DNA of 64,000 nt from Dallia pectoralis (Eukaryota > Chordata > Actinopteri > Esociformes > Umbridae), in assembly GCA_029465975.1 (NCBI GenBank), contig CM055743.1, positions 19,710,220 to 19,774,219 of the forward strand. Reading direction: 5' to 3'. This document shows positions 36,101-51,100 of this stretch, piece after piece (position 1 is the stretch's first letter; the number at the start of each line of letters is the position of its first letter). The notes under the pieces were generated by a model, which had not been told where the DNA came from, made no database searches, and saw only the letters and a program-made list of their open reading frames with translations. The position numbers and the translations under genes are program-made.

Positions 36101-39100
36101 ACAAGCACATTCACTCCTATCTAGATAAGGCAGAAACCCACGTGGTCACTGCAAACACAAGCACATTCACTCCTATCTAGATAAGGCAGAAACCCACATG
36201 GTCACTGCAAACACAAGCACATTCACTCCTATCTAGATAAGGCAGAAACCCACGTGGTCACTGCAAACACAAGCACATTCACTCCTATCTAGATAAGGCA
36301 GAAACCCACGTGGTCACTGCAAACACAAGCACATTCACTCCTATCTAGATAAGGCAGAAACCCACGTGGTCACTGCAAACACAAGCACATTCACTCCTAT
36401 CTAGATGAAATCCACTTGGGCCCGCTGCCAGACAATGAATATGACAAGTGCTTTCTCCTCCACAGCACGTAAGGAACCGATATAAAACACCATGTTTTAC
36501 TGCTACGGTTTCCCTGAGTCAGAGGAAATATTCTGATGATACTGAAATACAGTCAGATGGAAATTCCACAAGCTTTTGCCTTAAAGGGTACTTTAGTATT
36601 CTGTCAAAAAGCCACATTATCTAATGTCTACTATGATGACGAGACAAGTGAGCGCTTAGTGAGAGAAATATAGATCCTTGTGACAAGGTTGTGGTTATAT
36701 TTCATACCACCAGATGGCAGGCTTGAGACCAGGTTTATCCCTGGAGTTGTGCTGAGCAGATTAACCTGGAAATCACTCCAACACATCAGTATCATCTGAC
36801 CTCAGATAATCACTTCAATGAACCAAAATAAATTAAACACCCCTTAGATGAATATTTTCCTCTCTCTCAATCTCCCACTCTATTTGCTCCCTAATGCAAA
36901 ACCAGAAGCACATTGTGGTCAACAGTAAAGCTTCTCAAATTGAGTCTAGAATAATTGGTAGAGAAGTAATCAGCTGTCTTATTTTAGATAAATGAAGTCA
37001 CTGTCCAGTATGTGTTAAACAAATAAACCTTAGTTAGCTCTACTACATATGAGATTGTTAGTCATTTAGCCATCTGATCCAGAAACCATAGAAGTTCTCA
37101 GACCATTAATCTAATTTAATGGTAAATTGTCTTTAAACATGAAACCATAATATGTTTAAAATCATTGTGAAACTCTACATAATCAATATCTGTGAACGTA
37201 TAACCGCACTGTTCTGTTAGATATTTCTGAATGCCATCCTGACCTCACGATACAGGTCACATCGTCCCCATTCTATGGTTGCCGTGACAACAGGCACGTA
37301 CACTCACTAGTCTGTCTGCCTGTCAATCATTGATACAGCAACTGATAGCAGCAGAGTTTTAACGCAGCATTTATAAAACTTCCTCCTGGGATTAGGTCCA
37401 TTCTGACTCTGTGACCCACTTATTTCACAGAAGACCTGTTTAAATTTTCATTAACCTTGAGTTCCTCACAAAGTAGCTGTTTGGGCCTGTTTCATTTCTT
37501 CTAGAAATTTGAACTTTCGCTGAAATGCCTTGATCCAAAAATGGTTGACCATATCGTATAAAATGTTCATTTTATTTGGGGCGTCAGCAGGAATCAGTTT
37601 TCTGTGTGGTTATTTTGGTTTACAAAGAGAAAGTGAATACGAGAAAACACAGCATTAATCTCTAACCTCAGCAGTTTGGACAGGGCTTGTTTTCTTGAGT
37701 GCTGGGGAGGGCTCGGCAGAGAATAGAGGAGTCAGGCCTCCGTTCTTCACGCGCTCCCCCGAGTGTGATTTTGGTACAGTCCACACAGGAACACCATCTG
37801 CAAATGAAGCAGAGGAAATGGTCACAACTAACTGAATACTGAATACGTTCAGAGGGGGACACTGACAGATGAGATCTACAGTCTTCATTGATCTGTAATT
37901 ATTTACGTGGATATATGCTGTGAAGTTGTTCTTTCTGAGAAAAGCAAATCAGTAAGTAAAGAGATGGTAAGGACATGAAGACCACATCAACGAGACACAT
38001 CTGCTTTCTACTTTCGGATAAAGATACCAATTTTACAGAGATAGGTATTTCTTATCAGGTGATCCAGGTGAGATTATTTACTACAGGGAGACACAACAGG
38101 AAATGTAATTTTACTTGTGGTGGATTTACGGCGCTGACTGGCAGAATGTATCACTCAAAAAGCGGTACGTGTTTGGACATCAAAATACACAAACAGATAT
38201 CTAATAGAGCCTGTGGGAATCCTCGCCCTGGGTCAGATCTGTTTATACAAATGGAACAACACATTGGGAGGTTTAGTGAAATCCGGGTAAAACAATATAA
38301 TTCAGTGAGAAGTCAGTTATCTTAGTAAACTCTTAAAGTCAGCTTTGCCTAAAGTGCCTCTAATCTTCATTATCCAGGGACCAGTGGTGCTGAGTCAACT
38401 GGCACTGTGCCCAGAGTCTGTCTACCTGACAGAGGATTTTCATACTGCTGTGTAGCGAAACCATTGGTAGCGTGTCAGGAAAACCTCTACTAGAGCCAAT
38501 AGTGCCGTCACTTTAAAATAATGGATCTATCGGACAGCACACCAATACAAGTTGCAGGACTGCTGATCTACAGCAAATATGGATTGCTGAGGTTCCCGCT
38601 TTGTTGGGCTGTACTCATATTTTAGCCTAGCATTAAATATGTGGAGTAGTATAAAGCATAAAATGTGATTTAATAAATGTTTTGTTCAACATACATACCA
38701 TAATGTGTGTTCATATAAAACATGAAATGTGATTTAATAAATGTTTTGTACATCATACATACCATAATGTGTGTTCATATAAAACATAAAATGTGATTTA
38801 ATAAATGTTTTGTACATCATACATACCATAATGTGTGTTCATATAAAACATAAAATGTGATTTAATAAATGTTTTGTACATCATACATACCATAATGTGT
38901 GTTCATATAAAGCATAAAATGTGATTTAATAAATGTTTTGTACATCATACATACCATAATGTGTGTTCATATAAAACATGAAATGTGATTTAATAAATGT
39001 TTTGTACATCATACATACCATAATGTGTGTTCATATAAAACATAAAATGTGATTTAATAAATGTTTTGTACATCATACATACCATAATGTGTGTTCATAT

Positions 39101-42100
39101 AAAGCATAAAATGTGATTTAATAAATGTTTTGTACATCATACATACCATAATGTGTGTTCATATAAAACATGAAATGTGATTTAATAAATGTTTTGTACA
39201 TCATACATACCATAATGTGTGTGAATATAAAACATGAAATGTGATTTAATAAATGTTTTGTTCAACATACATACCATAATGTGTGTTCATATAAAACATG
39301 AAATGTGATTTAATAAATGTTTTGTACATCATACATACCATAATGTGTGTGTGAATATAAAACATGAAATGTGATTTAATAAATGTTTTGTACATCATAC
39401 ATACCATAATGTGTGTTCATATAAAACATAAAATGTGATTTAATAAATGTTTTGTACATCATACATACCATAATGTGTGTTCATATAAAACATGAAATGT
39501 GATTTAATAAATGTTTTGTACATCATACATACCATAATGTGTGTTCATATAAAACATGAAATGTGATTTAATAAATGTTTTGTACATCATACATACCATA
39601 ATGTGTGTTCATATAAAACATGAAATGTGATTTAATAAATGTTTTGTACATCATACATACCATAATGTGTGTTCATATAAAACATGAAATGTGATTTAAT
39701 AAATGTTTTGTACATCATACATACCATAATGTGTGTTCATATAAAACATGAAATGTGATTTAATAAATGTTTTGTACATCATACATACCATAATGTGTGT
39801 TCATATAAAACATGAAATGTGATTTAATAAATGTTTTGTACATCATACATACCATAATGTGTGTTCATATAAAACATGAAATGTGATTTAATAAATGTTT
39901 TGTACATCATACATACCATAATGTGTGTTCATATAAAACATGAAATGTGATTTAATAAATGTTTTGTACATCATACATACCATAATGTGTGTTCATATAA
40001 AACATGAAATGTGATTTAATAAATGTTTTGTACATCATACATACCATAATGTGTGTGAATATAAAACATGAAATGTGATTTAATAAATGTTTTGTACATC
40101 ATACATACCATAATGTGTGTTCATATAAAACATGAAATGTGATTTAATAAATGTTTTGTACATCATACATACCATAATGTGTGTGAATATAAAACATGAA
40201 ATGTGATTTAATAAATGTTTTGTACATCATACATACCATAATGTGTGCCCTAACTTTTGACTGGTACGTGATTCAATTAGAAGAGTTATTGTGGAAGCAG
40301 TTATGTGACTTTTGAAAGTCCTTTGCTTCAGTCTACATTGAAAAACGTATTGAACGTCTGCCGCTCATCTTTGGCCTCTCCACTCATCTCAGAAGAATGA
40401 GTGCCGTTATATGGGGTTAATCACACAGATATTATTAGCAAAACTGGCCCTGAAATCATCAGAAATTCTCATTGACTAGTTGTTCTAGTCTTCCGCTTAC
40501 GACTAGACATTTTCTAAGTACCATGCTTGAGAAAACAGGCAGCATGCTTCTGACAGAGCAGCAATAAACTTAAGTCTCATGCATTTATAAATGTCATACT
40601 ATAACCAACAACATTACATGCTCACAATTTAGGAATAAAGCTGTTAATATTTAAACTAGTTTACTTTCTCAGGTACAAGGTGATGTTCTGGTGATGTTCT
40701 GGTGATGTTCTGGTGATATTCTGGTGATGTTCTGGTGATGTTCTGGTGATGTTCTGGTGATGTTCTGGTGATGTTCTGGTGATGTTCTGGTGATGTTCTG
40801 GTGATGTTCTGGTGATGTTCTGGTGATGTTCTGGTGATGTTCTGGTGATGTTCTGGTGATGTTCTGGTGATGTTCTGGTGATGTTCTGGTGATATTCTGG
40901 TGATGTTCTGGTGATGTTCTGGTGATGTTCTGGTGATGTTCTGGTGATGTTCTGGTGATGTTCTGGTGATGTTCTGGTGATGTTCTGGTGATGTTCTGGT
41001 GATGTTCTGGTGATGGATGTTCTGGTGATGTTCTGGTGATGTTCTGGTGATGTTCTGGTGATGTTCTGGTGATGTTCTGGTGATGTTCTGGTGATGTTCT
41101 GGTGATGTTCTGGTGATGTTCTGGTGATATTCTGGTGATGTTCTGGTGATGTTCTGGTGATGTTCTGGTGATGTTCTGGTGATGTTCTGGTGATATTCTG
41201 GTGATGTTCTGCTGCCATCGATGGCCACTATCAAAGCTCCATCGTTTTTAAAACGTCATATCAATGACTATTTATCGTCAAAACAATTAATCTGTCGAAG
41301 TCTAATTCTAATGCCTTCATAGATGCTATTCCAGTACCTTGACCTTCCATTTCTCAGCTGTGGGCTCAACGCTCCTCATTTGATATTTATTATTCAATCA
41401 ATATCTCACGCTCTTCGACCCGCATAACACAAGAGGTCAAATGCTCGGCTTTCTCATGAATCTAACGGGGGAACCGGGCTGGCAGCTGCTTGTTAAGTTT
41501 GGGTTTGAGGGGACCTTGCCAAGCAGCTGATGCCAGACAGCTGATGTGTGCTTTGACCTCATGCTTGTGAACCTGCCCATGCAGTGACTGTGGAGATGGT
41601 TGGCTCAGGACGGTGAGGCCAAACACTTCAGACCAAATATACACCCATGCCAGTGCCACCAGTGCCATTCCACCCCGGATAAACCAAATACACAGAAAAC
41701 CTAACAAGGCCGTTAAAGCTACATGCCGGAGCCGAGGCACAGAATGTCCCGATGCATTGTGGGCCAGGCAGCAGAAGGAAGGTTTGTACTTGCGGCCTGG
41801 TGGTCCTACTCCACACCACCCCCTGTCTGATGTATAAGGAAGTGCAACTGTTAGAAGGGAAAAACCACACGATATCAGGAGACTCAGTAAAAGATCACAG
41901 TCATCTAAACTCAGAGAAGTGGCTTGTCATTAAGTACTGCTCTAGGGTCAGCACAGCTCCTACTAATGCAGTCATGTTTTTAAACAGAAATGTACCAACA
42001 GAAGTATTGGAAAAGGTGAAACATTTTGCCTGAAGAGGCAAAAATATTCTTCCAATAACTCCCAAGTGTGCTTCCTTAGTTGCTGAAACTGTCACATCTG

Positions 42101-45100
42101 TTTAAAGAAATTAAAATAGAAAGAAAGTTCCTGAAACCTGTAGACATTAGATGTGTGAACAGCAGAAAACATTAAAACATTAAATGTGTGAACAGCAGAA
42201 AACCATTAAATATTAGATGTGTGAACAGCAGAAAACCTTTAGACATTAGATGTGTGAACAGCAGAAAACATTTAGACGTAAGATGTGTGAACAGCAGAAA
42301 ACATTTAGACATTAGATGTGTGAACAGCAGAAAACCATTAGACATTAGGTGTGTGAACAGCAGAAAACATTTAGACATTAGATGTGGGAACAGCAGAAAA
42401 CATTTAGACATTAGATGTGTGAACAGCAGAAAACCTTTAAACATTAGATGTGTGAACAGCAGAAAACATTTAAACATTAGATGAGTGAACAGCTTAAAAC
42501 ATTTAGACATTAGATGTGTGAACAGCAGAAAACATTTAGACATTAGATGTGTGAACAGCAGAAAACATTTAAACATTAGGTGTGTGAACAGCAGAAAACA
42601 TTTAAACATTAGGTGTGTGAACAGCAGAAAACATTTAGACATTAGATGTGTGAACAGCAGAAAACATTTAGACATTAGATGTGTGAACAGCTTAAAACCT
42701 TTAGACATTAGATGTGTGAACAGCTTAAAACCTTTAGACATTAGATGTGTGAACAGCAGAAAACATTTAGACATTAGATGTGTGAACAGCAGAAAACATT
42801 TAGACATTAGATGTGGGAACAGCTTAAAACCTTTAAACATTAGATGTGTGAACAGCTTAAAACCTGTAGACATTAGATGTGTGAACAGCTTAAAACCTTT
42901 AAACATTAGATGTGTGAACAGCAGAAAACCTTTAGACATTAGATGTGTGAACAGCTTAAAACCTTTAAACATTAGATGTGTGAACAGCTTAAAACCTTTA
43001 GACATTAGATGTGTGAACAGCTTAAAACCTTTAAACATTAGATGTGGGAACAGCTTAAAACCTTTAGACATTAGATGTGTGAACAGCAGAAAACATTTAG
43101 ACATTAGATGTGTGAACAGCTTAAAACCTTTAGCAGAAAACATTTAGACATTAGATGTGTGAACAGCTTAAAACCTTTAAACATTAGATGTGGGAACAGC
43201 AGAAAACATTTAAACATTAGATGTGTGAACAGCTTAAAACATTTAAACATTAGATGTGTGAACAGCAGAAAACATTTAAACATTAGATGTGTGAACAGCT
43301 TTAAACATTAGATGTGTTTAAACATTAGATGTGTGAACAGCTTTAAACATTAGATGTGTGAACAGCTTAAAACCTTTAAAAACAGCTTTAAACATTAGAT
43401 GTGTGAACAGCAGAAAACATTTAAACATTAGATGTGGGAACAGCAGAAAATGTACAGAAAACCTTTTTAAAACACATTTCATTAGATGTGTGAACAACGG
43501 ACCATTAGATGTGTGAACTCTTCATTAGATGTGTGAACTATTTTTTGACATAAGGCACTTGTCTCTGTTTCCCTGATGCAGATATAATATATAAAGTGAC
43601 TTAATTGTTTAAACATTAGACAGCTAATGTGCTGGTCCAGAGCACAGGTCCAGAGCACAGGTCCAGAGCACAGGTCCAGAGCACAGGTCCAGAGCACAGG
43701 TCCAGGGCACAGGTCCAGGGCACAGGTGCAGAGCACAGGTCCAGGCCACAGGTCCAGGGCACAGGTCCAGGGCACAGGTCCAGAGCACAGGTCCAGAGCA
43801 CAGGTCCAGGGCACAGGACCAGAGCACAGGTCCAGAGCACAGGTCCAGAGCACAGGTCCAGGGCACAGGTCCAGGGCACAGGTCCAGGGCACAGGTCCAG
43901 AGCACAGGTCCAGGGCACAGGTCCAGAGCACAGGTCCAGAGCACAGGTCCAGTGCACAGGTCCAGGGCACAGGTCCAGAGCACAGGTCCAGAGCACAGGT
44001 CCAGGGCACAGGTCCAGGGCATGTCACTGGTCATTGTGTGGGGTTTCTATTTCAGCCCAGTATTTGGGAGCATTGACACAAACACAAAAGTATCCTAATG
44101 CAGCAAGAGGTTTGCTTTGAAGATCTTTATTGGATCTCTGTTCTGGCACAGAGAGCGTTAACAAGGCAGAGAGAGTTGTAGGCACTGTTGTGTATTTGGC
44201 ATAGATTAACCCTAACCCATATATTATTATATGTTTTCCTATATGTAACCCTAACCCATATATTATTATATGTTGCCCTATATGTAACCCTAACCCATAT
44301 ATTATTATATGTTGCCCTATATGTAACCCTAACCCATATATTATTATATGTTGCCCTATATGTAACCCTAACCCATATATTATTATATGTTGCCCTATAT
44401 GTAACCCTAACCCATATATTATTATATGTTGCCCTATATGTAACCCTAACCCATATATTATTATATGTTGCCCTATATGTAACCCTAACCCATATATTAT
44501 TATATATTGCCCTATATGTAACCCTAACCCATATATTATTATATGTTGCACTATATGTAACCCTAACCCATATATTATTATATGTTGCACTATATGTAAC
44601 CCTAACCCATATATTATTATATGTTGCCCTACAACCCATATAATATGTTGCCCTATATGTAACCTAACCCATATATTATTATATGTTGCACTATATGTAA
44701 CCCTAACCCATATATTATTATATGTTGCCCTATATGTAACCCTAACCCATATATTATTATATGTTGCCCTATATGTAACCCTAACCCATATATTATTATA
44801 TGTTGCCCTATATGTAACCCTAACCCTATATATATTATTATATGTTGCCCTATATGTAACCCTAACCCATATATTATTATATGTTGCCCTATATGTAACC
44901 CTAACCCATATATTATTATATGTTGCCCTATATGTAACCCTAACCCATATATTATTATATGTTGCCCTATATGTAACCCTAACCCATATTTATTATATGT
45001 TGCCCTATATGTAACCCTAACCCATATATTATTATATGTTGCCCTATATGTAACCCTAACCCATATATTATTATATGTTGCCCTATATGTAACCCTAACC

Positions 45101-48100
45101 CATATATTATTATATGTTGCCCCCATATATTATTATATGTAACCCTAACCCATATATTATTATATATTGCCCTATATGTAACCCTAACCCCTAACCCATA
45201 TATTATTATATGTTGCCCTATATGTAACCCTAACCCATATATTATTATATGTTGCCCTATATGTAACCCTAACCCATATATTATTATATGTTGCCCTATA
45301 TGTAACCCTAACCCATATATTATTATATATTGCCCTATATGTAACCCTAACCCATATATTATTATATGTTGCCCTATATGTAACCCTAACCCATATATTA
45401 TTATATGTTGCCCTATATGTAACCCTAACCCATATATTATTATATGTTGCCCTATATGTAACCCTAACCCATATATTATTATATATTGCCCTATATGTAA
45501 CCCTAACCCATATATTATTATATGTTGCCCTATATGTAACCCTAACCCATATATTATTATATGTTGCCCTATATGTAACCCTAACCCATATATTATTATA
45601 TGTTGCCCTATATGTAACCCTAACCCATATATTATTATATGTTGCCCTATATGTAACCCTAACCCATATATTATTATATGTTGCCCTATATGTAACCCTA
45701 ACCCATATATTATTATATGTTGCCCTATATGTAACCCTAACCCATATATTATTATATGTTGCCCTATATGTAACCCTAACCCATATATTATTATATGTTG
45801 CCCTATATGTAACCCTAACCCATATATTATTATATGTTGCCCTATATGTAACCCTAACCCTAACCCATATATTATTATATGTTGCCCTATATGTAACCCT
45901 AACCCCCTATATATTATTATATGTTACCCTATATGTAACCCTAACCCATATATTATTATATATTGCCCTATATGTAACCCTAACCCATATATTATTATAT
46001 ATTGCCCTATATGTAACCCTAACCCATATATTATTATATGTTGCCCTATATGTAACCCTAACCCATATATTATTATATGTTGCCCTATATGTAACCCTAA
46101 CCCATATATTATTATATGTTGCCCTATATGTAACCCTAACCCATATATTATTATATGTTGCCCTATATGTAACCCTAACCCATATATTATTATATGTTGC
46201 CCTATATGTAACCCTAACCCATATATTATTATATGTTGCCCTATATGTAACCCTAACCCATATATTATTATATGTTGCCCTATATGTAACCCTAACCCAT
46301 ATATTATTATATGTTGCCCTATATGTAACCCTAACCCATATATTATTATATGTTGCCCTATATGTAACCCTAACCCATATATTATTATATGTTGCCCTAT
46401 ATGTAACCCTAACCCATATATTATTATATGTTGCCCTATATGTAACCCTAACCCATATATTATTATATGTTGCCCTATATAACCCATAACCCTAACCCTA
46501 TATATTATTATATGTTGCCCTATATGTAACCCTAACCCATATATTATTATATGTTGCCCTATATGTAACCCCCATAACCCTATATGTAACCCTATATATT
46601 ATATATGTTGCCCTATATGTAACCCTAACCCATATATTATTATATGTTGCCCTATATGTAACCCTAACCCATATATTATTATATGTAACCCCTAACCCAT
46701 ATATTATTATATGTTGCCCTATATGTAACCCTAACCCATATATTATTATATGTTGCCCTATATGTAACCCTAACCCATATATTATTATATGTTGCCCTAT
46801 ATGTAACCCTAACCCATATATTATTATATGTTGCCCTATATGTAACCCTAACCCATATATTATTATATGTTGCCCTATATGTAACCCTAACCCATATATT
46901 ATTATATGTTGCCCTATATGTAACCCTAACCCATATATTATTATATGTTGCCCTATATGTAACCCTAACCCATATATTATTATATGTTGCCCTATATGTA
47001 ACCCTAACCCATATATTATTATATGTTGCCCTATATGTAACCCTAACCCATATATTATTATATGTTGCCCTATATGTAACCCTAACCCATATATTATTAT
47101 ATGTTGCCCTATATGTAACCCTAACCCATATATTATTATATGTTGCCCTATATGTAACCCTAACCCATATATTATTATATATTGCCCTATATGTAACCCT
47201 AACCCATATATTATTATATGTTGCCCTATATGTAACCCTAACCCATATATTATTATATGTTGCCCTATATGTAACCCTAACCCATATATTATTATATGTT
47301 GCCCTATATGTAACCCTAACCCATATATTATTATATGTTGCCCTATATGTAACCCTAACCCATATATTATTATATGTTGCCCTATATGTAACCCTAACCC
47401 ATATATTATTATATGTTGCCCTATATGTAACCCTAACCCATATATTATTATATGTTGCCCTATATGTAACCCTAACCCATATATTATTATATGTTGCCCT
47501 ATATGTAACCCTAACCCATATATTATTATATATTGCCCTATATGTAACCCTAACCCATATATTATTATATGTTGCCCTATATGTAAGCCTAACCCATATA
47601 TTACAGTATGGCTTTTCCATATTCCAACACACCCCCTCCCCATGCACATGCGCAGATTTCAGGACACAGACTGAAACACTTTTCTTCATCTGAATGGAAA
47701 CTATAAATACACACTCACACACACAGTCATACACACTCACACTCACACTCACAGTCATACACACTCACAGTCATACACACTCACACTCACAGTCATACAC
47801 ACTCACACACACAGTCACACACACAGTCATACACACTCACAGTCATACACACTCACACACACAGTCATACACACTCACAGTCATACACACTCACAGTCAC
47901 AGTCATACACACTCACAGTCACAGTCATACACACTCACAGTCATACACACTCACACTCACAGTCATACACACTTAGACTCACAGTCATACACACTTAGAC
48001 TCACAGTCATACACACTCACAGTCACAGTCATACACACTCACACTCACAGTCATACACACTCACACTCACAGTCATACACACTCACACTCACAGTCATAC

Positions 48101-51100
48101 ACACTCACACTCACAGTCATACACACTCACAGTCATACACACTCACACTCACAGTCATACACACTCACACTCACAGTCATACACACTCACACTCACAGTC
48201 ATACACACTCACACTCACAGTCATACACACTCACACTCACAGTCATACACACTCACAGTCATACACACTCACACTCACACTCACACTCACAGTCATACAC
48301 ACAAGAGGCACACTGGAAAGTCAAGTCATTTCACTTCCATTGATTTAAGATGTAACAGAACAATGAATGGAGGAAATAGAATCTATTTACATCAATTAAA
48401 AACATCTAATGTCTACAGCAACAATAAAAAACAGAAGATGTGTCCAGTTATATATGGACATTACACACACTCAAGTACATGTGTCCAGTTATATATGGAC
48501 ATTACACACACTCAAGTACATGTGTCCAGTTATATATGGACATTACACACACTCAAGTACATGTGTCCAGTTATATATGGACATTACACACACTCAAGTT
48601 CATGTGTCCAGTTATATATGGACATTACACACACTCAAGTACATGTGTCCAGTTATATATGGACATTACACACACTCAAGTTCATGTGTCCAGTTATATA
48701 TGGACATTACACACACTCAAGTTCATGTGTCCAGTTATATATGGACATTACACACACTCAAGTACATGTGTCCAGTCATATATGGACATTACACACACTC
48801 AAGTACATGTGTCCAGTCATATATGGACATTACACACACTCAAGTACATGTGTCCAGCTATATATGGACATTACACACACTCAAGTTCATATGTCCAGTT
48901 ATATATGGACATTACACACACTCAAGTACATGTGTCCAGTTATATATGGACATTACACACACTCAAGTTCATGTGTCCAGTTATATATGGACATTACACA
49001 CACTCAAGTACATGTGTCCAGTTATATATGGACATTACACACACTCAAGTACATGTGTCCAGTTATATATGGACATTACACACACTCAAGTACATGTGTC
49101 CAGTTATATATGGACATTACACACACTCAAGTACATGTGTCCAGTTATATATGGACATTACACACACTCAAGTACATGTGTCCAGTTATATATGGACATT
49201 ACACACACTCAAGTTCATGTGTCCAGTTATATATCGACATTACACACACTCAAGTACATGTGTCCAGTTATATATGGACATTACACACACTCAAGTACAT
49301 GTGTCCAGTTATATATGGACATTACACACACTCAAGTACATGTGTCCAGTTATATATGGACATTACACACACTCAAGTACATGTGTCCAGTTATATATGG
49401 ACATTACACCCACTCAAGTTCATGTGTCCAGTTATATATGGACATTACACACACTCAAGTACATGTGTCCAGTTATATATGGACATTACACCCACTCAAG
49501 TTCATGTGTCCAGTTATATATGGACATTACACACACTCAAGTACATGTGTCCAGTTATATATGGACATTACACCCACTCAAGTACATGTGTCCAGTTATA
49601 TATGGACATTACACACACTCAAGTACATGTGTCCAGTTATATATGGACATTACACACACTCAAGTTCATGTGTCCAGTTATATATGGACATTACACACAC
49701 TCAAGTACATGTGTCCAGTTATATATGGACATTACACACACTCAAGTACATGTGTCCAGTTATATATGGACATTACACCCACTCAAGTACATGTGTCCAG
49801 TTATATATGGACATTACACACACTCAAGTACATGTGTCCAGTTATATATGGACATTACACACACTCAAGTTCATGTGTCCAGTTATATATGGACATTACA
49901 CACACTCAAGTACATGTGTCCAGTTATATATGGACATTACACACACTCAAGTACATGTGTCCAGTTATATATGGACATTACACACACTCAAGTACATGTG
50001 TCCAGTTATATATGGACATTACACACACTCAAGTACATGTGTCCAGTTATATATGGACATTACACCCACTCAAGTACATGTGTCCAGTTATATATGGACA
50101 TTACACACACTCAAGTACATGTGTCCAGTTATATATGGACATTACACACACTCAAGTTCATGTGTCCAGTTATATATGGACATTACACACACTCAAGTAC
50201 ATGTGTCCAGTTATATATGGACATTACACACACTCAAGTACATGTGTCCAGTTATATATGGACATTACACACACTCAAGTTCATGTGTCCAGTTATATAT
50301 GGACATCGGGGACATGGGTCACCTTCTACCTCCATGATCATGTGACCCTTGTGGGGGCTGTTTGGGTCAGGAGGGGAGGACACAGGGCCCAACGCCCGGA
50401 GGGTGATGCCCGGGACAGACTCACCGGAGGGTGGGGTGCGGGTGGGGTTGGTCTGGGGGTCCTGGCACTGGCTGTGGGTCTGTGGGTGCTGGAGGATGTT
50501 CAGGCACTCTCCCAGGCAGCTGATGGTGGCAGCTGATGTGGCTTTGAGGAGCAACAGGTCCTGGTCCAGGCAGGAGAGAGGTCCTCGTGAGGGTAGAGAC
50601 TCGATGGAGTGCACCAAGTTCTTCTGTTGACCCTCTGCTTGACTCATCACCTGGAAACGGACAAGACAGGGTTAAACGTTTTGACGCATTTCCAGTCATC
50701 ATCACAGAGGATTGTAGAAAATATAAGGTAACTTTGTGCTGTGAACAGATATTTGGTATATTTAATATTTAATTTTGTACCATTTTTGTATATTTGACAC
50801 TAAAACCTAAATAAAATTTTACAGATCGTAAGTGAACACCAATGTACAAAAATACATTTGTAATTTATCAAATAAAGTTACATCACATCCAACACACCTG
50901 TGTGAACAAGTTATTGCCCTCTTAAGGTCCAGCCACAAAGAGACAAGCTACCATTCATTGGATGACAGTAATTATGTATTACTTGACAGATAATAATGAA
51001 TACATTTAAATGGTCCAGTCTTGGTTTGACATTACTAATATTGAAGCCTAGAACAGGACATCCACATCCATTAATTAATATTAATAACGGCTAACAAGCC

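Noticed and set aside
37975..38325. 116-codon + strand open frame
   Set aside because: No recognisable domain; unique intronic DNA, opposite to OSBPL10; length is within chance expectation for such a window.
38651..40247. About 25 AATAAA signals as an alternative polyadenylation zone
   Set aside because: They are on the strand opposite to OSBPL10 transcription, and no + strand gene is known here.
41462..41740. 92-codon - strand open frame with hydrophobic start
   Set aside because: It has a membrane-like stretch but no family resemblance, and OSBPL10 phases are already complete without it.
42172..43311. 323-codon - strand frame with KCFLLFTHLMS repeats
   Set aside because: Translation of the 33-bp array; no start context, splice sites or domain.
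44024..47764. Long - strand open frames with GLGLHIGQHIIIY repeats
   Set aside because: Product of the 39-bp array (divisible by 3); no unique protein sequence.
47694..50536. Open frames of 640-880 codons on the + strand
   Set aside because: They come from the CA-rich and 41-bp arrays, open in all three frames at once. The real coding exon here is OSBPL10 on the - strand at 50323-50650.
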